Below, piece after piece: positions 15,698 to 27,376 of a stretch of 64,000 nucleotides of DNA (the stretch's first letter is position 1; every line of letters starts with the position of its first letter). The DNA is from Candidatus Pantoea varia (GTDB taxonomy: Bacteria; Pseudomonadota; Gammaproteobacteria; Enterobacterales; Enterobacteriaceae). Location of the stretch: NCBI RefSeq assembly GCF_900115075.1, contig NZ_FOVG01000001.1:496001-560000 (forward strand). The letters run 5' to 3'. The translations under genes and the position numbers were made by a program. The notes beneath the pieces were generated by a model. That model saw only the letters and a program-made list of their open reading frames with translations. It had not been told where the DNA came from and ran no database searches.

Positions 15698-17086
15698 CTA
15701 TACAAGGGGAACATAGCGCAAGTGTAGCGCGATTTTCAGTCCACCTAAATCAGAGTGCGTTGCATGAATGTCGCCGCCGTGGGCGTCCGCGATATTTTTA
15801 CAGATGGCCAGGCCGAGGCCCGAGCCGCCGCTGGCGCGATTGCGCGAGCCTTCGGTGCGGAAGAAGCGCTCGAAAATCTGCGCCTGATGTTCCCCGTCGA
15901 CGCCGGGTGCGCTGTCATCAAAATCGATGCACCAGTTGGGCGCCTCATACTTCAGCGTCACTTCAACCCGGCCACCGCTGTCGGTGTAGCGCAGGCTGTT
16001 CTCCAGCAGGTTAGTGAACAATTGCATCAGGCGGTCGGGATCGCCAAAGAACGGGGCGTGATCGGGCAGATTCAGCTTCAGCGTCAGGCCATGCGCGCGA
16101 TAGCGTTCGGCAAAGCTGCCTGCGGTCACCTCCAGCAACAGAACCAGATCGGTCGCCTGTTTGCGGTAGGCGAGGGCGCCCTCATCTGACAACGACAACT
16201 GGTGCAGATCGTCGACCAGCTTGGTCAGCACCACCACCTCGCTCTGCAGCGAGGCGATCGCTTCCGGCGTCAGTTTGCGCACCCCATCCTGCATCGCTTC
16301 CAGTTCACCGCGCAGGATCGCCAGCGGCGTGCGCAGCTCATGGGAGATGTCGGCCATAAAGGCGCGGCGCATGCTTTCATTTTTCTCCAGCGAGCTGGCA
16401 AGAAGGTTGAAGTCACCGGCCAGCTGGCCCAGTTCATCGCGGCTGCTGACCTCGACGCGGGTAGCAAAATTACCGGCTGCCAGATGATGCGTGCCGTCCA
16501 CCAGCCGTTTGACCGGGGCCAGCAGGCCACGCGCCATCAGCCAGGTCGCCAGCGCCGCCAGCAGGGTCGACAGCCCCACGATAATCCAGCTGGTACGCCG
16601 CTGCTGTTGATCAAAGTTAATGTCGGTGCTGCGCGTCAGCCGCTCCGGCGGCGAGCCAATCACCCAGCCGACCACTTTATTGTTGCTGGTGGTGATGTTG
16701 CGTCGCGTGCCTTCGGGTGGCACCGGCGATTTTGGTCCGGCCAGTACTTTATACTGCTGGTCGAGGATCCAGAACTGCGTGCGCCAGCCGTGCGGCGGTA
16801 GCTGACTGCTGCTGTCAGGATTCTGCTCCAGCGAACGCAGCATGGTGAAGACCAGCCGATCGTTGTGGCGCAAAAAATCCCAGTTGCCGTGCTGTTCATA
16901 CTGATCGGCCAGCGCATCGCTGAGCAGATTTAACCGCTGCTCGTTGCCGCGCTTGATGTAGTCGACAAAGCCGTGCTCGAAACTGAGGCGAACGCCCCAG
17001 TGCATGGTGATCAACACCAGCATGCAGGTGGCGAAAATCGCCATAAACAGTTTGGCACCGATGCCCAGGCGCAGGTTGAGTCTCAT
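15698..17086 (-). CDS. baeS: Envelope-stress sensor histidine kinase BaeS
   Basis: A 462-residue inner-membrane sensor kinase. An N-terminal helix (about residues 8-30) and a second near 165-190 flank a periplasmic domain. HAMP follows at about 190-245, then HisKA with the phosphoacceptor in [13 protein letters not shown], and HATPase_c with N ([10 protein letters not shown]), G1 (DSAPGV) and G2 (GGSGLGLAI) boxes. The frame extends upstream to 17182, but the ATG at 17086 overlaps the mdtD stop (ATGA) and gives the expected N-terminus. It phosphorylates BaeR. Confidence 0.95.
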   Translation of the reverse strand: MRLNLRLGIGAKLFMAIFATCMLVLITMHWGVRLSFEHGFVDYIKRGNEQRLNLLSDALADQYEQHGNWDFLRHNDRLVFTMLRSLEQNPDSSSQLPPHGWRTQFWILDQQYKVLAGPKSPVPPEGTRRNITTSNNKVVGWVIGSPPERLTRSTDINFDQQQRRTSWIIVGLSTLLAALATWLMARGLLAPVKRLVDGTHHLAAGNFATRVEVSSRDELGQLAGDFNLLASSLEKNESMRRAFMADISHELRTPLAILRGELEAMQDGVRKLTPEAIASLQSEVVVLTKLVDDLHQLSLSDEGALAYRKQATDLVLLLEVTAGSFAERYRAHGLTLKLNLPDHAPFFGDPDRLMQLFTNLLENSLRYTDSGGRVEVTLKYEAPNWCIDFDDSAPGVDGEHQAQIFERFFRTEGSRNRASGGSGLGLAICKNIADAHGGDIHATHSDLGGLKIALHLRYVPLV

Positions 17087-18489
17087 TTTTTTCTCCGGCG
17101 TCGCAGATCGACATGGGTATTCACCTGAGGCGGAACGCGCCAGAACACCAGCGCGGGCAGGATGATAATCAGCGACATGCACAGGTAGGTATAAATAAAC
17201 ATCTGATGTTCCGCCGCGCTGTTCGCCGCGCTCTCGTGAGCAAAGGCGCCCAGCAGCAGCCCGGCGACGGTGACGCCGATACTCATCGACAGCTGCATAA
17301 TCATCGACAGCAGGCTGTTGCCGCTGGATGCCAGCTCATCTGGCAACTCCTTCAGCGTCAGGGTATTCATTGAAGAGAAGCGAATGGCGTTGACCATACC
17401 CTGCAGAAACAGCACCAGCGGCAGCAGCCAGACCCAGCCCATCAGCGCCACCAGCGGAAACAGCAGAACCACCAGCGCCAGCGCCACGGTCGACATCACC
17501 AGCACGTTGCGGTAGCCGTAAAGATTGACGATGCGAACCACAATGCGCTTCATCCCCATATTGCCCAGTACCATCGGAATCATCATCAGACCGGCGTGAA
17601 ACGGGCTGTAGCCCATGCCGAGCTGCAGAAAGATAGGCGTCATAAAGGGCAGCATGCCGCTGCCGATGCGGCCGGTAAAACTGCCGAGCAGGCCAATAGA
17701 GTAAACGCGATTATCAAACAGCTTCAGGCTGAACAGCGCATTATCATTGCCGCGCGCATGCATCAGGTAGAACAGCAGAGAGAATATGCCGATGAGGATC
17801 ATCGCACCCAGCAGCAGCGGAGAACCGCCACTGCTGCGCTGACCATCCAGTGCCAGTGTCAGGGTTGCCATACCGGCGGCCAGCAGGATAAAACCACCGA
17901 AATCAAAGCGCCGCGTCTGCATGCTGTAGTTGGGCATCAGCATCAGGGTAGCGATAGCGCCTGCGATGCCGACCGGGATGTTGATCAGAAAGATCCAGTG
18001 CCAGCTGGCGTACTCCACCAGGACACCGCCCAGCGCCGGACCCAGCAGCGGGCCGATCTGGCCGGGCAGAGTCACAAAGGTCATGGCAGACATATATTGC
18101 TCACGCGGCACAATTTTCATCACCGTCAGGCGACCCACCGGCACCATCATGGCCCCGCCAATCCCCTGAACCACGCGTGACAGCACCAGCTGATCCAGCG
18201 TGCCGGAAAGGGCGCACAGCAGCGAGCCGAGGCTGAACAGCAGAATCGCGCAGAAGAAGATGTTACGCACGCCAAAACGATCCGCCAGCCAACCGCTGAC
18301 CGGCAGCATCACCGCCACCGTCAGCACGTAATAGACGATCACCGAGTGCATGTGCAGTGGGCTGACACCCAGATCGTGCGCCATCGACGGGATCGCGGTA
18401 TTCACGATGGTGGTATCCAGCGTCTGCATAAAGAAGCCGATGGCAACTATCCACAGTTGCCAGCGGACGTTAGTGCTCTGTGTCGTCAT
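17083..18489 (-). CDS. mdtD: MFS efflux transporter MdtD
   Basis: A 468-residue drug:H+ antiporter of the DHA2 (14-helix) type in the inner membrane. Visible signatures are [14 protein letters not shown] in helix 1, [11 protein letters not shown] between helices 2 and 3, and the antiporter motif region [15 protein letters not shown]. In E. coli MdtD belongs to the mdtABCD-baeSR operon but is not needed for MdtABC drug resistance; a citrate or iron-citrate export role has been proposed. The frame runs up to 18774, inside mdtC, but the ATG at 18489 has GGAGG upstream and matches the family start. It overlaps baeS by four bases. Confidence 0.94.
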   Translation of the reverse strand: MTTQSTNVRWQLWIVAIGFFMQTLDTTIVNTAIPSMAHDLGVSPLHMHSVIVYYVLTVAVMLPVSGWLADRFGVRNIFFCAILLFSLGSLLCALSGTLDQLVLSRVVQGIGGAMMVPVGRLTVMKIVPREQYMSAMTFVTLPGQIGPLLGPALGGVLVEYASWHWIFLINIPVGIAGAIATLMLMPNYSMQTRRFDFGGFILLAAGMATLTLALDGQRSSGGSPLLLGAMILIGIFSLLFYLMHARGNDNALFSLKLFDNRVYSIGLLGSFTGRIGSGMLPFMTPIFLQLGMGYSPFHAGLMMIPMVLGNMGMKRIVVRIVNLYGYRNVLVMSTVALALVVLLFPLVALMGWVWLLPLVLFLQGMVNAIRFSSMNTLTLKELPDELASSGNSLLSMIMQLSMSIGVTVAGLLLGAFAHESAANSAAEHQMFIYTYLCMSLIIILPALVFWRVPPQVNTHVDLRRRRKK

Positions 18490-18536
18490 CGATCCTCCGG
18501 TAAAGGCGTCACGCCCGGAGCCTGCCGCTGCACCCT

Positions 18537-21500
18537 TTACGGCTGCTGCGCGGCGACCCGCGGGCGTTTTTTGCGCCGCAGTTTGTCCATCATTAAATAG
18601 ACCACCGGCGTAGTGTAGAGCGTCAGAAGCTGACTCATCACCAGGCCACCCGCGATGGTAATCCCCAGCGGCTGACGCAGTTCGGCACCGTCGCCGCTGC
18701 TCAGCACCAGCGGCAGCGCGCCAAACAGCGCCGCCAGCGTGGTCATCATAATCGGCCGGAAGCGCAGCAGGCATGCCTGGAAAATCGCCTCCCGCGCGCT
18801 GAGCTGGCCGTTGCGCTCGGCCTCCAGCGCAAAATCGACCATCATGATGGCGTTCTTTTTCACAATACCGATCAGCAGCAGAATACCGATCAGCGCAATC
18901 AGGCTAAAGGGCGTATCGAACAGTTCCAGCGCCAGCAGCGCCCCGACACCCGCCGAGGGGAGGGTAGAGAGAATTGTCAGCGGGTGAACATAGCTCTCGT
19001 AAAGGATGCCCAGCACGATATAGACCGCCGCAATCGCCGCCAGCATCAGCCACAGCTGGCTGCTTTGCGACTGCTGAAATACCTGCGCCGTACCGGCAAA
19101 GCTGCCGCGCACGCTGGACGGCACGCCAATTGCGGTCATGGTGCGTTCAATGGCTTCCGACGCCTGCGACAGCGACACCCCCTCTGGCAGGTTAAAGGAG
19201 AGGGTCGAGGCGGCCGACAGCCCTTCGTGATTCACCGACAGCGGGGCATTCGCGGGCTGCCAGTGGGCAAACCACGACAGCGGAATCGCTTTACCGTCGG
19301 CGTTTATCACAAACATCTGCGACAGGGCGCTGATATCCTGGGTGTAGCGCGGATCGACCTCCATCACAACTTTGTACTGGTTAAGCGGCTGGTAGATAGT
19401 GGAGATCTGACGCTGACCAAAGGCGTTATTCAGCAGGGCATTGGCCTGTGAGACATCAATGCCAAGCCGCGCCATGCTTTCACGATCGTAGGTCAGCGCC
19501 ATCTCGCTGCCTTTATCCTGCTGATCGGAGTTCACATCCGCCAGCTGCGGCAGGGCAGAGAACGCCTCGCGGATTTTCGGCTCCCACGTCCGCAGTGCGC
19601 CGAGATCGTCCGACAGCAGTGAATATTGATAAGCGGCATTCGATTCCCGGCCGCCTGCGCGCAGATCCTGCACCGCATTCAGATAGAGACTGGCACCCGG
19701 CTCTTTTGCCAGTTTAGTGCGCAGCCGGGCGATTATCTCAAGGGCACTCTCTTTGCGCTCCGACAGCGGTTTCAGCGAGATAAACATCGAGCCGCTGTTG
19801 GTCCGCATCCCGCCGGTAAAGCCCACCACGCTGTCTACTGCCGGATCGGCTCCGACAATCTCCATGAAATCCTGCAGCTTGCTGCGCATCGCCTGAAACG
19901 AAATGCTCTGGTCAGCAGAGATAAAGCCGGAGAGACGCCCGGTATCCTGTTCCGGCATAAAGGTTTTCGGGATATGAACAAACAGCCAGCCGGTCAGGGC
20001 GATGGTGGCGAAAAACAGCAGTAGCACCCAGCGCGCATGGTTCAGCACCACGTTAAGCGACCGGCCATAGCCCTGCTGAATCGCCATCAGCAGCCGACCC
20101 ACGCCGCGCTGACGCGGCTGGCTGCGCGGCGCGTGCGGCTTCAGCAGATAAGCGCACATTACCGGCGTCAGGGTGACCGAGATAAACAGCGAGATAAGAA
20201 TCGACACCGACAGCGTAATGGAAAATTCAGAGAAGAAGCGGCCAATCAGCCCGCCAATCATCAGCAGCGGCAGGAACACCGCAATCAGCGACAGGCTCAT
20301 CGACAGCACGGTAAAGCCGACCTCCCGCACCCCTTTCAGCGCGGCGGCCAGCGGTTTCATGCCGGCTTCCACGTGGCGGGCAATATTCTCCAGCACCACA
20401 ATCGCATCATCCACGACAAAGCCAGTGGCGATGGTCAGTGCCATCAGCGACAGGTTATTCAGGCTGAAGCCGCACAGGTACATCGCGGCGAAGGTGCCGA
20501 TCAGCGAAACCGGTACGGCGACGGCGGGGATCAGCGTGGCGCGGCCCGAGCGCAGGAACACAAACACCACCAGAATCACCAGCGCCACGGCGATGATCAG
20601 CGACTGTTCCACTTCATGCAGCGAGGCGCGAATAGTGGGGGAGCGATCCTGAGCAATCTCGAGATCGATGGCGGCGGGGATCACCTCATGCAGCAGCGGC
20701 ATTTCGGCGCGAATGCGGTCCACCGTGTCGATGACGTTAGCTTCAGGGGTTTTACGGATCAGCAGCAGCACCGCGGGTTTACCGCGCGACATCCCGGCGT
20801 TGCGCACGTCCTGAACCGAATCCTCGACGGTCGCCACATCCGACAGCCTGACCGCCGCGCCGTTGTTGTAGTGCACCACCAGCGGCTGATATTCATGGGC
20901 GGTCTGCAGCGCGTCATTGGTGCGTAACTGCCAGCGCTGTTGCGGATCATCCAGCGCGCCCTGTGGCCGTCGCTGATTGGCGTTGGAGATGGCGGTGCGC
21001 ACCGCATCCAGCGAGACGCCCTGATTAAACAGCGCCTGGGGATTCAGCGCCACGCGCACCGCTGGCAGTGAGCTGCCGCCCACGGTGACGTCGCCCACGC
21101 CCTCAATCTGTGACAGCTTCTGCGCCAGCTGGGTCGAGGCGTAGTCGTAGAGCTGACCGGGATTGTAGGTATCCGAGGTCAGCGTCATGATCATAATCGG
21201 CGCATCGGAAGGGTTTACTTTGCGATAGGTCGGACGCGACGGCATGCCGGTCGGCAGCAGGCTTTGCGCCGCATTAATCGCGGCCTGCACATCGCGCGCT
21301 GCGCCGTTGATGTCGCGGTCAAAATCAAACACCAGAATGATGCGGGTGCTGCCCAGCGAACTGGTGGAGGTCATTTCACTGACACCCGCGATGCGTCCCA
21401 GTGAGCGTTCCAGCGGCGTGGCTACCGACGACGCCATGATCTCAGGTGAGGCACCCGGCAGTGACGCCGAGATAACGATCACCGGGAAATCGACCTGCGG

Positions 21501-21611
21501 CAGCGGCGCCACCGGCAGCAGGCGAAAACCCAGTATCCCGGCCAGGGCGATGGCCAGCGTCAGCAGGGTGGTGGCGACGGGCCGATGGATGAACAGGGCA
21601 AAGAACTTCAC
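18537..21611 (-). CDS. mdtC: RND multidrug efflux subunit MdtC
   Basis: A 1024-residue RND transporter that forms a heterotrimer with MdtB and works with MdtA and TolC to export bile salts and novobiocin. An N-terminal helix ([17 protein letters not shown]) is followed by a first large periplasmic loop, helices 2-6 (about 330-530) with the proton-relay region [14 protein letters not shown], a second periplasmic loop, and C-terminal helices including [14 protein letters not shown]. Length is as in E. coli. Its ATG overlaps the mdtB stop by four bases. A 47-base gap separates it from mdtD. Confidence 0.96.
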   Translation of the reverse strand: MKFFALFIHRPVATTLLTLAIALAGILGFRLLPVAPLPQVDFPVIVISASLPGASPEIMASSVATPLERSLGRIAGVSEMTSTSSLGSTRIILVFDFDRDINGAARDVQAAINAAQSLLPTGMPSRPTYRKVNPSDAPIMIMTLTSDTYNPGQLYDYASTQLAQKLSQIEGVGDVTVGGSSLPAVRVALNPQALFNQGVSLDAVRTAISNANQRRPQGALDDPQQRWQLRTNDALQTAHEYQPLVVHYNNGAAVRLSDVATVEDSVQDVRNAGMSRGKPAVLLLIRKTPEANVIDTVDRIRAEMPLLHEVIPAAIDLEIAQDRSPTIRASLHEVEQSLIIAVALVILVVFVFLRSGRATLIPAVAVPVSLIGTFAAMYLCGFSLNNLSLMALTIATGFVVDDAIVVLENIARHVEAGMKPLAAALKGVREVGFTVLSMSLSLIAVFLPLLMIGGLIGRFFSEFSITLSVSILISLFISVTLTPVMCAYLLKPHAPRSQPRQRGVGRLLMAIQQGYGRSLNVVLNHARWVLLLFFATIALTGWLFVHIPKTFMPEQDTGRLSGFISADQSISFQAMRSKLQDFMEIVGADPAVDSVVGFTGGMRTNSGSMFISLKPLSERKESALEIIARLRTKLAKEPGASLYLNAVQDLRAGGRESNAAYQYSLLSDDLGALRTWEPKIREAFSALPQLADVNSDQQDKGSEMALTYDRESMARLGIDVSQANALLNNAFGQRQISTIYQPLNQYKVVMEVDPRYTQDISALSQMFVINADGKAIPLSWFAHWQPANAPLSVNHEGLSAASTLSFNLPEGVSLSQASEAIERTMTAIGVPSSVRGSFAGTAQVFQQSQSSQLWLMLAAIAAVYIVLGILYESYVHPLTILSTLPSAGVGALLALELFDTPFSLIALIGILLLIGIVKKNAIMMVDFALEAERNGQLSAREAIFQACLLRFRPIMMTTLAALFGALPLVLSSGDGAELRQPLGITIAGGLVMSQLLTLYTTPVVYLMMDKLRRKKRPRVAAQQP

Positions 21612-24600
21612 TCTGCGGCCTCCGTGCGGCCAAAGCGGCGGCGGGTGGCGTGCGCCAGGCGGTCAAACAGCAGGTAGATCACCGGTGTGGTGAACAGCGT
21701 CAGCACCTGGCTCAGAATCAGGCCGCCGACCATCGCAATCCCCAGCGGATGACGCAGTTCGGCACCGACGCCGGAACTGAGCATCAGCGGCAGCGCCCCG
21801 AGCAGGGCCGCCAGCGTGGTCATCAGAATCGGCCGGAAGCGCAGCAGGCAGGCCTGATAGATGGCATCAACAGGCTTCATGCCCTGTTCGCGCTCAGCCG
21901 CCAGCGCAAAGTCGATCATCATGATGGCGTTCTTTTTCACGATGCCGATCAGCAGGATGATGCCGATGATCGCCACGATATCCAGCTCATTACCGCTGAG
22001 TATCAGCGCCAGCAGCGCGCCGACGCCCGCCGTGGGCAGCGTCGAGAGAATGGTGATCGGGTGGATAAAGCTCTCATAGAGCACGCCCAGCACGATGTAC
22101 ATCGCCACAATGGCCGCCACAATCAGCCAGACGGTGCTGCTCAGCGCCGCCTCAAACGCCAGTGTGCTGCCCTGGAACTGGGTCATCAGCTCAGCGGGCA
22201 TGCCAAGCTGCGCTTCCGCCTGCGACACCGCTTTCACCGCATCTTCCAGCGAATAGCCGTCAGCCACGTTAAAGGAGAAGGTCGCCGACGGGAACTGATC
22301 GAGATGATTAATGCTCAGCGGCGTGTGACGCTGTTCAATGCGGGCGATGGCGCTCAGCGGCACACTGCCGCCCTCGCTGCTGTTAAGGCGAATCGCATCC
22401 AGACTCGCCAGCCCCGGTGTGGCGTTACTGTCCTGCTCCAGCACTACACGATACTGATTCGCCTGGGTGTAGATGGTGGAGATGAGCCGCTGACCAAACG
22501 CGTTGTAAAGCGCGTTATCGACGTCAGCCATACTGATGCCGAGGCGGCTGGCGCTGTCGCGGTCAACGTTGACATAGGCTTCCAGCCCCTGATCCTGCCA
22601 GTCACTGCTGACATCGCGCAGCTGTGGCAGGGTGTTGAGTTGGGTCAGCAACGCTGGAACCCAGGTGCTGAGCGACGACAGTGATCCCGACTGGAGCGTG
22701 AACTGGTAGGGCGTGCGGCTCGCCTGGGTATCAATGGTGAGATCCTGCACCGCCTGCAGCCACAGCTGCACGCCCGGCAACTGGCTGACCTGCTGCTGAA
22801 GGCGCTGCTGAATAGCCGGAATGCGGTCGTCACGCTGATCCAGCGGCTTGAGGTTGATCTGCAGCCGCGCACTGTTCAGCGAGGCATTGGTGCCATCCAC
22901 GCCGACAAACGAGGTCATGCTCTCCACCGCCGGATCTTTCATGATGATGGAGGCAACGTCGCGGGTGCGCTGCGCCATGCTGGCGTAGGAGACCGACTGC
23001 GGTGCCTGCAGCGTACCCTGAATGATGCTGTTGTCCTGCTGCGGGAAAAAGCCTTTCGGGATTATCATCCACAGCAGCAGCGTCAGCACCAGGGTACCGA
23101 GCGCCACCGACAGCGTCAGCCAGGGATGATTCAGCACCCGTTTCAGGCCACGGCCATAGGCGGCCACGATACGATCAAACATCGCCTCGCTGGCCCGGGA
23201 AAAGCGATTCTGTTTACGCAGCGACTCCGCGCTCAGCATTCTGGCGCACATCATCGGCGTCAGAGTCAGCGACACCACCGCGGAAATCAGAATCGCCACC
23301 GCCAGCGTCACAGCAAATTCGCGGAACAGGCGGCCAATCACGTCGCCCATAAACAGCAGCGGGATCAGCACCGCAATCAGTGAGAAGGTGAGGGAGATGA
23401 TGGTAAAGCCGATTTCGCCGGCACCTTTCAGCGCGGCGGTCAGCGGCTTTTCCCCTTTTTCGATGTAGCGCGAGATGTTCTCAATCACCACGATGGCATC
23501 ATCGACCACAAAGCCGGTGGCAATGGTCAGCGCCATCAGCGTCAGGTTATTAATGGAAAAGCCCAGGAAGTACATCGCCGCAAAGGTACCGATCAGCGAC
23601 AGGGGCACTGCCACCGCCGGGATCAGCGTGGCGGGCACGTTGCGCAGGAACAGATAGATAATCATCACCACCAGCGCCATCGCCAGTATCAGCTCAAACT
23701 GCGTGTCGTTGACCGATGCGCGAATATTGGTGGTGCGATCGGTGAGCAGTTTAACGTCTACCGATTTTGGCAGAGCAGCGGTCAGAGCGGGTAACATGGC
23801 ACGGATGTTATCTGCCGTGGCGATGATATTGGCGCCAGGTTGACGCTGAACATTGAGCACAATCGCCGCATCGCGGTTAGCCCAGGCACCGAGCCAGCTG
23901 TTTTCGGCACCCTGTTCGATGGTCGCCACGTCACCAAGACGTACCGGTGCGCCGTTTTTGTAGCTGATAATCAGCTGGCGATAATCTTCCGCGGATTTCA
24001 TCTGGTCATTGGCTGACAGGGTGATGGAGCGGGTCGGGCCATCCAGGCTGCCTTTGGCCGAGTTGACGTTGGCATTGGTGATGGCGGTCCGCACCGTTTC
24101 GCTGGTCAGACCCAACGCCGCCAGCGCCTGCGCATTCATTTTCACCCGCACCGCAGGACGCTGACCGCCTGACAGTGTGACCAGGCCGACGCCGCTGACC
24201 TGAGAAATTTTCTGGGCGACCCGCGTTTCCACCATGTCCTGAACCTGCGTCAGCGGCATGCTGCGCGTAGTCACAGCCAGCGTCATGATCGGCGGATCGG
24301 CAGGGTTTACTTTGCTGTAGACCGGCGGATTAGGCAGGTCGTTGGGCAGCAGGTTAGTGGCGGAGTTAATCGCCGCCTGAACCTCCTGTTCGGCGACATC
24401 CAGCGGCAGCGTCAACTGGAACTGTAGCGTCACCACCGAGGCACCGCCGGAGCTTTGCGACGCCATCTGTTTCAGGCCTGACATCTGACCAAACTGACGC
24501 TCAAGCGGGGCGGTGATGGAGGAGGTGACCACATCCGGGCTGGCACCCGGGTAGAGCGTCACCACCTGAATGGTCGGATAATCGACTTCCGGCAGCGCCG

Positions 24601-24730
24601 AGACCGGCAGGAAGCGGTAGCCCAGCACCCCGGCCAGCAGAATCGCAATCATCAACAACGTGGTGGCGACCGGGCGCAGAATAAACTGGCGTGACGGCCC
24701 GCCACTGTGATCGGGAGGCATGACCTGCAT
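21608..24730 (-). CDS. mdtB: RND multidrug efflux subunit MdtB
   Basis: A 1040-residue RND transporter, partner of MdtC in a B2C heterotrimer. It begins [20 protein letters not shown], like the E. coli protein. Family hallmarks are [15 protein letters not shown] in helix 4, the paired periplasmic domains, and [18 protein letters not shown] near the C-terminus. It is about half identical to MdtC, reflecting an old tandem duplication. Its start codon overlaps the mdtA stop by one base (TAATG), and its stop overlaps the mdtC start, so the three pump genes are translationally coupled. Confidence 0.96.
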   Translation of the reverse strand: MQVMPPDHSGGPSRQFILRPVATTLLMIAILLAGVLGYRFLPVSALPEVDYPTIQVVTLYPGASPDVVTSSITAPLERQFGQMSGLKQMASQSSGGASVVTLQFQLTLPLDVAEQEVQAAINSATNLLPNDLPNPPVYSKVNPADPPIMTLAVTTRSMPLTQVQDMVETRVAQKISQVSGVGLVTLSGGQRPAVRVKMNAQALAALGLTSETVRTAITNANVNSAKGSLDGPTRSITLSANDQMKSAEDYRQLIISYKNGAPVRLGDVATIEQGAENSWLGAWANRDAAIVLNVQRQPGANIIATADNIRAMLPALTAALPKSVDVKLLTDRTTNIRASVNDTQFELILAMALVVMIIYLFLRNVPATLIPAVAVPLSLIGTFAAMYFLGFSINNLTLMALTIATGFVVDDAIVVIENISRYIEKGEKPLTAALKGAGEIGFTIISLTFSLIAVLIPLLFMGDVIGRLFREFAVTLAVAILISAVVSLTLTPMMCARMLSAESLRKQNRFSRASEAMFDRIVAAYGRGLKRVLNHPWLTLSVALGTLVLTLLLWMIIPKGFFPQQDNSIIQGTLQAPQSVSYASMAQRTRDVASIIMKDPAVESMTSFVGVDGTNASLNSARLQINLKPLDQRDDRIPAIQQRLQQQVSQLPGVQLWLQAVQDLTIDTQASRTPYQFTLQSGSLSSLSTWVPALLTQLNTLPQLRDVSSDWQDQGLEAYVNVDRDSASRLGISMADVDNALYNAFGQRLISTIYTQANQYRVVLEQDSNATPGLASLDAIRLNSSEGGSVPLSAIARIEQRHTPLSINHLDQFPSATFSFNVADGYSLEDAVKAVSQAEAQLGMPAELMTQFQGSTLAFEAALSSTVWLIVAAIVAMYIVLGVLYESFIHPITILSTLPTAGVGALLALILSGNELDIVAIIGIILLIGIVKKNAIMMIDFALAAEREQGMKPVDAIYQACLLRFRPILMTTLAALLGALPLMLSSGVGAELRHPLGIAMVGGLILSQVLTLFTTPVIYLLFDRLAHATRRRFGRTEAAE

Positions 24731-25968
24731 TACTCACGCTCTCCTTTTGATGGCAGGGCGGCGCGGGTGGCGTGCGTTGCGTTGCTCTGCGGCGCGACGA
24801 CCTCGACTTTCGCGCCTTCTGTCAGGCGATCCAGACCATCGGTCACCACGCGTTCACCCGCCTCGAGACCGGCGCTGACCACTACTTTCTCACTATCCTG
24901 CAAGCCGGCAACCACACTTTTCTTGCTGACCTTGTTGTCACTGTTCACCACCCAGACAAAGTGGCCTTCGTTGCCCATCTGCAGCGCGGCAGGCGGGATC
25001 ACCACCGCATCCTGCAGGGTGTTGACCTTGAGCCGCACATTCACAAACTGATTGGGGAACAGCGTGTCGTCCTGATTATCAAACCGCGCTTTAATTTTGA
25101 TGGTGCCGGTGGTGACATCAATCTGGTTATCGAGGCTCAGCAGTTTGCCACTGGCGATCAGGTTCTGATTGCTGCGATCCCAGGCCTCCACCTGCAGCGG
25201 CTGGCCGCTTTTCTGCGCCTTGAGAATGGAACTGATGCTGTTCTCCGCCAGGGTAAAGACCACATCAATCGGGTGCGTCTGGGTGATCACCACGATACCG
25301 GTGGTGTCGCCACTGGTGACGTAGTTGCCGACATCCACCTGTTTCAGGCCGACACGACCGGCAATCGGGGCAGTGATGCGGCTGTAAGTCAGATTGAGCT
25401 GCGCACTGGCGACGCCGCCCTCATCCGCTTTCAGGGTGCCGAGCGTTTCACTCACCAGTGAGCGCTGGGTATCCAGCTCCTGCTGCGACACCAGCGACGT
25501 TTTTGCCAGCTTCTCGAAGCGCGCCAGGTCACGACGGGCGTTGGCCAGCGTCGCCTGATCTTTCGCCAGCTGGCCCTGCGCCTGGGTTAACGCCACCTGA
25601 TAAGGGCGTGGATCGACTTCTGCCAGCAGATCGCCTGCGTTGACCTGCTGGCCTTCAGTGAAGTGGATTGCCAGCAAATCACCATTCACCCGGCTCCGCA
25701 CCGTGGCCGTGTTCGCGGCCGTTACCGTACCCAGTCCGCTGAGATATTGCGGCACGCTCTGGCTGGTGGCTGTTGCCGCCTGAACTGGCGCGAGTGGCCG
25801 ATGAGCACCATCACGGCCACCTTTGCCGCCTCGTGGCGCGGACGAATCAGACTGGCTGCTGCTCTGCGGCTGGGCATTGCGCTGCCAGGCATAGTAGCCG
25901 CCTGCAGCCACAGCAATCAGGGCCAGTACGATCAGGGTTTTCTTCATAACAGGATGTCGGGTGCTCAT
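24730..25968 (-). CDS. mdtA: RND periplasmic adaptor subunit MdtA
   Basis: A 412-residue membrane fusion protein linking MdtBC to TolC. It has an N-terminal anchor (about residues 9-28), a low-complexity Ser/Gly/Arg linker (30-60), then barrel-sandwich, alpha-hairpin ([20 protein letters not shown]) and beta-barrel domains ([34 protein letters not shown]). It is first in mdtABCD-baeSR. The ATG at 25968 was chosen because GGAGAG lies about 12 bases upstream; the internal ATG at 25947 lacks a ribosome site. A promoter responsive to BaeR is expected in the 239-base divergent gap, but no good BaeR box was found. Confidence 0.95.
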   Translation of the reverse strand: MSTRHPVMKKTLIVLALIAVAAGGYYAWQRNAQPQSSSQSDSSAPRGGKGGRDGAHRPLAPVQAATATSQSVPQYLSGLGTVTAANTATVRSRVNGDLLAIHFTEGQQVNAGDLLAEVDPRPYQVALTQAQGQLAKDQATLANARRDLARFEKLAKTSLVSQQELDTQRSLVSETLGTLKADEGGVASAQLNLTYSRITAPIAGRVGLKQVDVGNYVTSGDTTGIVVITQTHPIDVVFTLAENSISSILKAQKSGQPLQVEAWDRSNQNLIASGKLLSLDNQIDVTTGTIKIKARFDNQDDTLFPNQFVNVRLKVNTLQDAVVIPPAALQMGNEGHFVWVVNSDNKVSKKSVVAGLQDSEKVVVSAGLEAGERVVTDGLDRLTEGAKVEVVAPQSNATHATRAALPSKGERE

Positions 25969-26207
25969 GATTGTTGATGCTCTCCAGCGGTGACGTAGTC
26001 CCAGGCGCAGGCATCAAATGGGTAGCCTGCAAACGACAGAGTGTAGTCGCCACTGACAGGCAAAAGTTGAAGGAAATAAGGATATCTGTCAGGGCGGGGT
26101 AATTATGCCTGTTCTTACATTAATCGCAGCACAATCGTCATAAAGCCGTGAAAACACTTTGCTATGCTCAGAGATTGGCAGTTTGTCAGGCAAATCAGGA
26201 GCAGATA

Positions 26208-27167
26208 ATGAGTCAGAATCAAACAAGGCAGTTGGGTGACAGTGGTATTACGGTGCCGTTACTGACGTTTGGCGGCAATGTGTTTGGCTGGACGGTGGAT
26301 CAGTCCACCTCTTTTTCTCTGCTGGATGCGCTGGTGGAACGTGGGCTGTGGTTCATCGATACCGCCGACGTCTATTCCCGCTGGGCACCGGGCAATAAAG
26401 GCGGTGAATCGGAAACCATTATTGGAGAGTGGCTGAAAAAAAGTGGCAAACGTGACCAGATCGTACTGGCAACCAAAGTCGGCATGGAAATGTCACCGGA
26501 GAAAACCGGGCTGAAGCCACAATATATCCGTCAGGCCGTCGAAGATTCGCTGCGCCGGTTACAGACTGACTATATCGATCTCTATCAGGCCCACCGCGAC
26601 GATCAGGATACGCCGCTGGCGGAAACCCTGAGCGCGTTTGACAGCCTGATCCGTGAAGGCAAAGTGCGCGCTATTGGTGCATCGAATTACAGCGCAGCGC
26701 GTCTGCAGGAAGCGTTACAGGTCAGTGAAGCGCAGGGCCTGGCGCATTACGAAACCCTGCAACCGCAATATAATCTCTATGACCGCCAGCCTTATGAGTC
26801 TGAGCTGGAACCGGTGGTGATGGCGCATGGCTTAGGCGTTATCAACTACTACTCTCTCGCCAGCGGTTTTCTCAGTGGCAAATATCGTGATGCAGCGGAT
26901 GCCGGTAAAAGCGCACGCGGTGAGGGCGTGGTGGAGAAGTACCTTAACCCGCGCGGTTTGCGGATTCTGGATGCGCTGGATGTGATCAGCGAAGCGCATC
27001 AGGTGACACCGACTCAGGTGGCGCTGGCCTGGCTGATTGCCCGTCCTGGCATCACCGCCCCGATTGTCAGCGCCACGTCGCTTGAACAGCTCGACGATCT
27101 GGCTGGCGCAATGCAACTGACGCTGACCCCGGCGCAGATTGAGCAGCTGGACCAGGCAAGCCGTTAA
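26208..27167 (+). CDS. Aldo/keto reductase
   Basis: A 319-residue NADPH-dependent aldo/keto reductase, a cytoplasmic TIM barrel. The catalytic tetrad is visible as Asp51 (FIDTADVY), Tyr56, Lys90 (LATK) and His129 (YQAHRDD). The C-terminal cofactor region has PIVSATSLEQLDDL. It resembles the general-stress or sugar-aldehyde branch (YajO/YghZ-like), but the substrate is unknown. The frame extends upstream to 26148; AGGAG six bases before the ATG at 26208 supports the shorter form. It diverges from mdtA and ends at a strong terminator. Confidence 0.9.
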   Translation: MSQNQTRQLGDSGITVPLLTFGGNVFGWTVDQSTSFSLLDALVERGLWFIDTADVYSRWAPGNKGGESETIIGEWLKKSGKRDQIVLATKVGMEMSPEKTGLKPQYIRQAVEDSLRRLQTDYIDLYQAHRDDQDTPLAETLSAFDSLIREGKVRAIGASNYSAARLQEALQVSEAQGLAHYETLQPQYNLYDRQPYESELEPVVMAHGLGVINYYSLASGFLSGKYRDAADAGKSARGEGVVEKYLNPRGLRILDALDVISEAHQVTPTQVALAWLIARPGITAPIVSATSLEQLDDLAGAMQLTLTPAQIEQLDQASR

Positions 27168-27173
27168 TGTCAG

Positions 27174-27193
27174 GGGGCGCTAGCGCCCCTTTT
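27174..27193 (+). terminator. Rho-independent terminator of the aldo/keto reductase gene
   Basis: A perfect 7-bp stem (GGGGCGC with GCGCCCC, loop TA) is followed by TTTT, six bases after the stop. Confidence 0.85.
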
Positions 27194-27243
27194 GACCCCG
27201 CGTCTGTTAGAAAATGCGCATCCCGCCCAAAGAATAACCATTC

Positions 27244-27259
27244 AGAGATCCCGATCACA
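27244..27259. promoter_or_regulatory. Candidate CRP site upstream of oprB
   Basis: AGAGA-N6-TCACA: the right half matches the CRP consensus fully, the left half three of five positions. It lies about 125 bases before the start of a carbohydrate porin gene, where catabolite control would make sense. Confidence 0.38.
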
Positions 27260-27376
27260 CTTGCATTAATAAACTGATGTTACGGGTAATAGTGCGCACA
27301 TTTTTATAAAAAACAGAGACTATCCAGCACTATTCTCTGCGCGTCACTTTCCGTAACTCACATAAGAATAAGCAAG

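Noticed and set aside
24730..25968. MdtA as the membrane fusion partner for exporting the microcin-like peptide
   Set aside because: MdtA belongs to an RND drug pump; class II microcins use C39-peptidase ABC exporters with HlyD-type partners, and none is present here.
26086..26110. Possible BaeR box upstream of mdtA
   Set aside because: The best match to the reported BaeR consensus is only about 8 of 13 core positions; an inverted CTGACAG/CTGTCAG pair nearby is equally unassigned.
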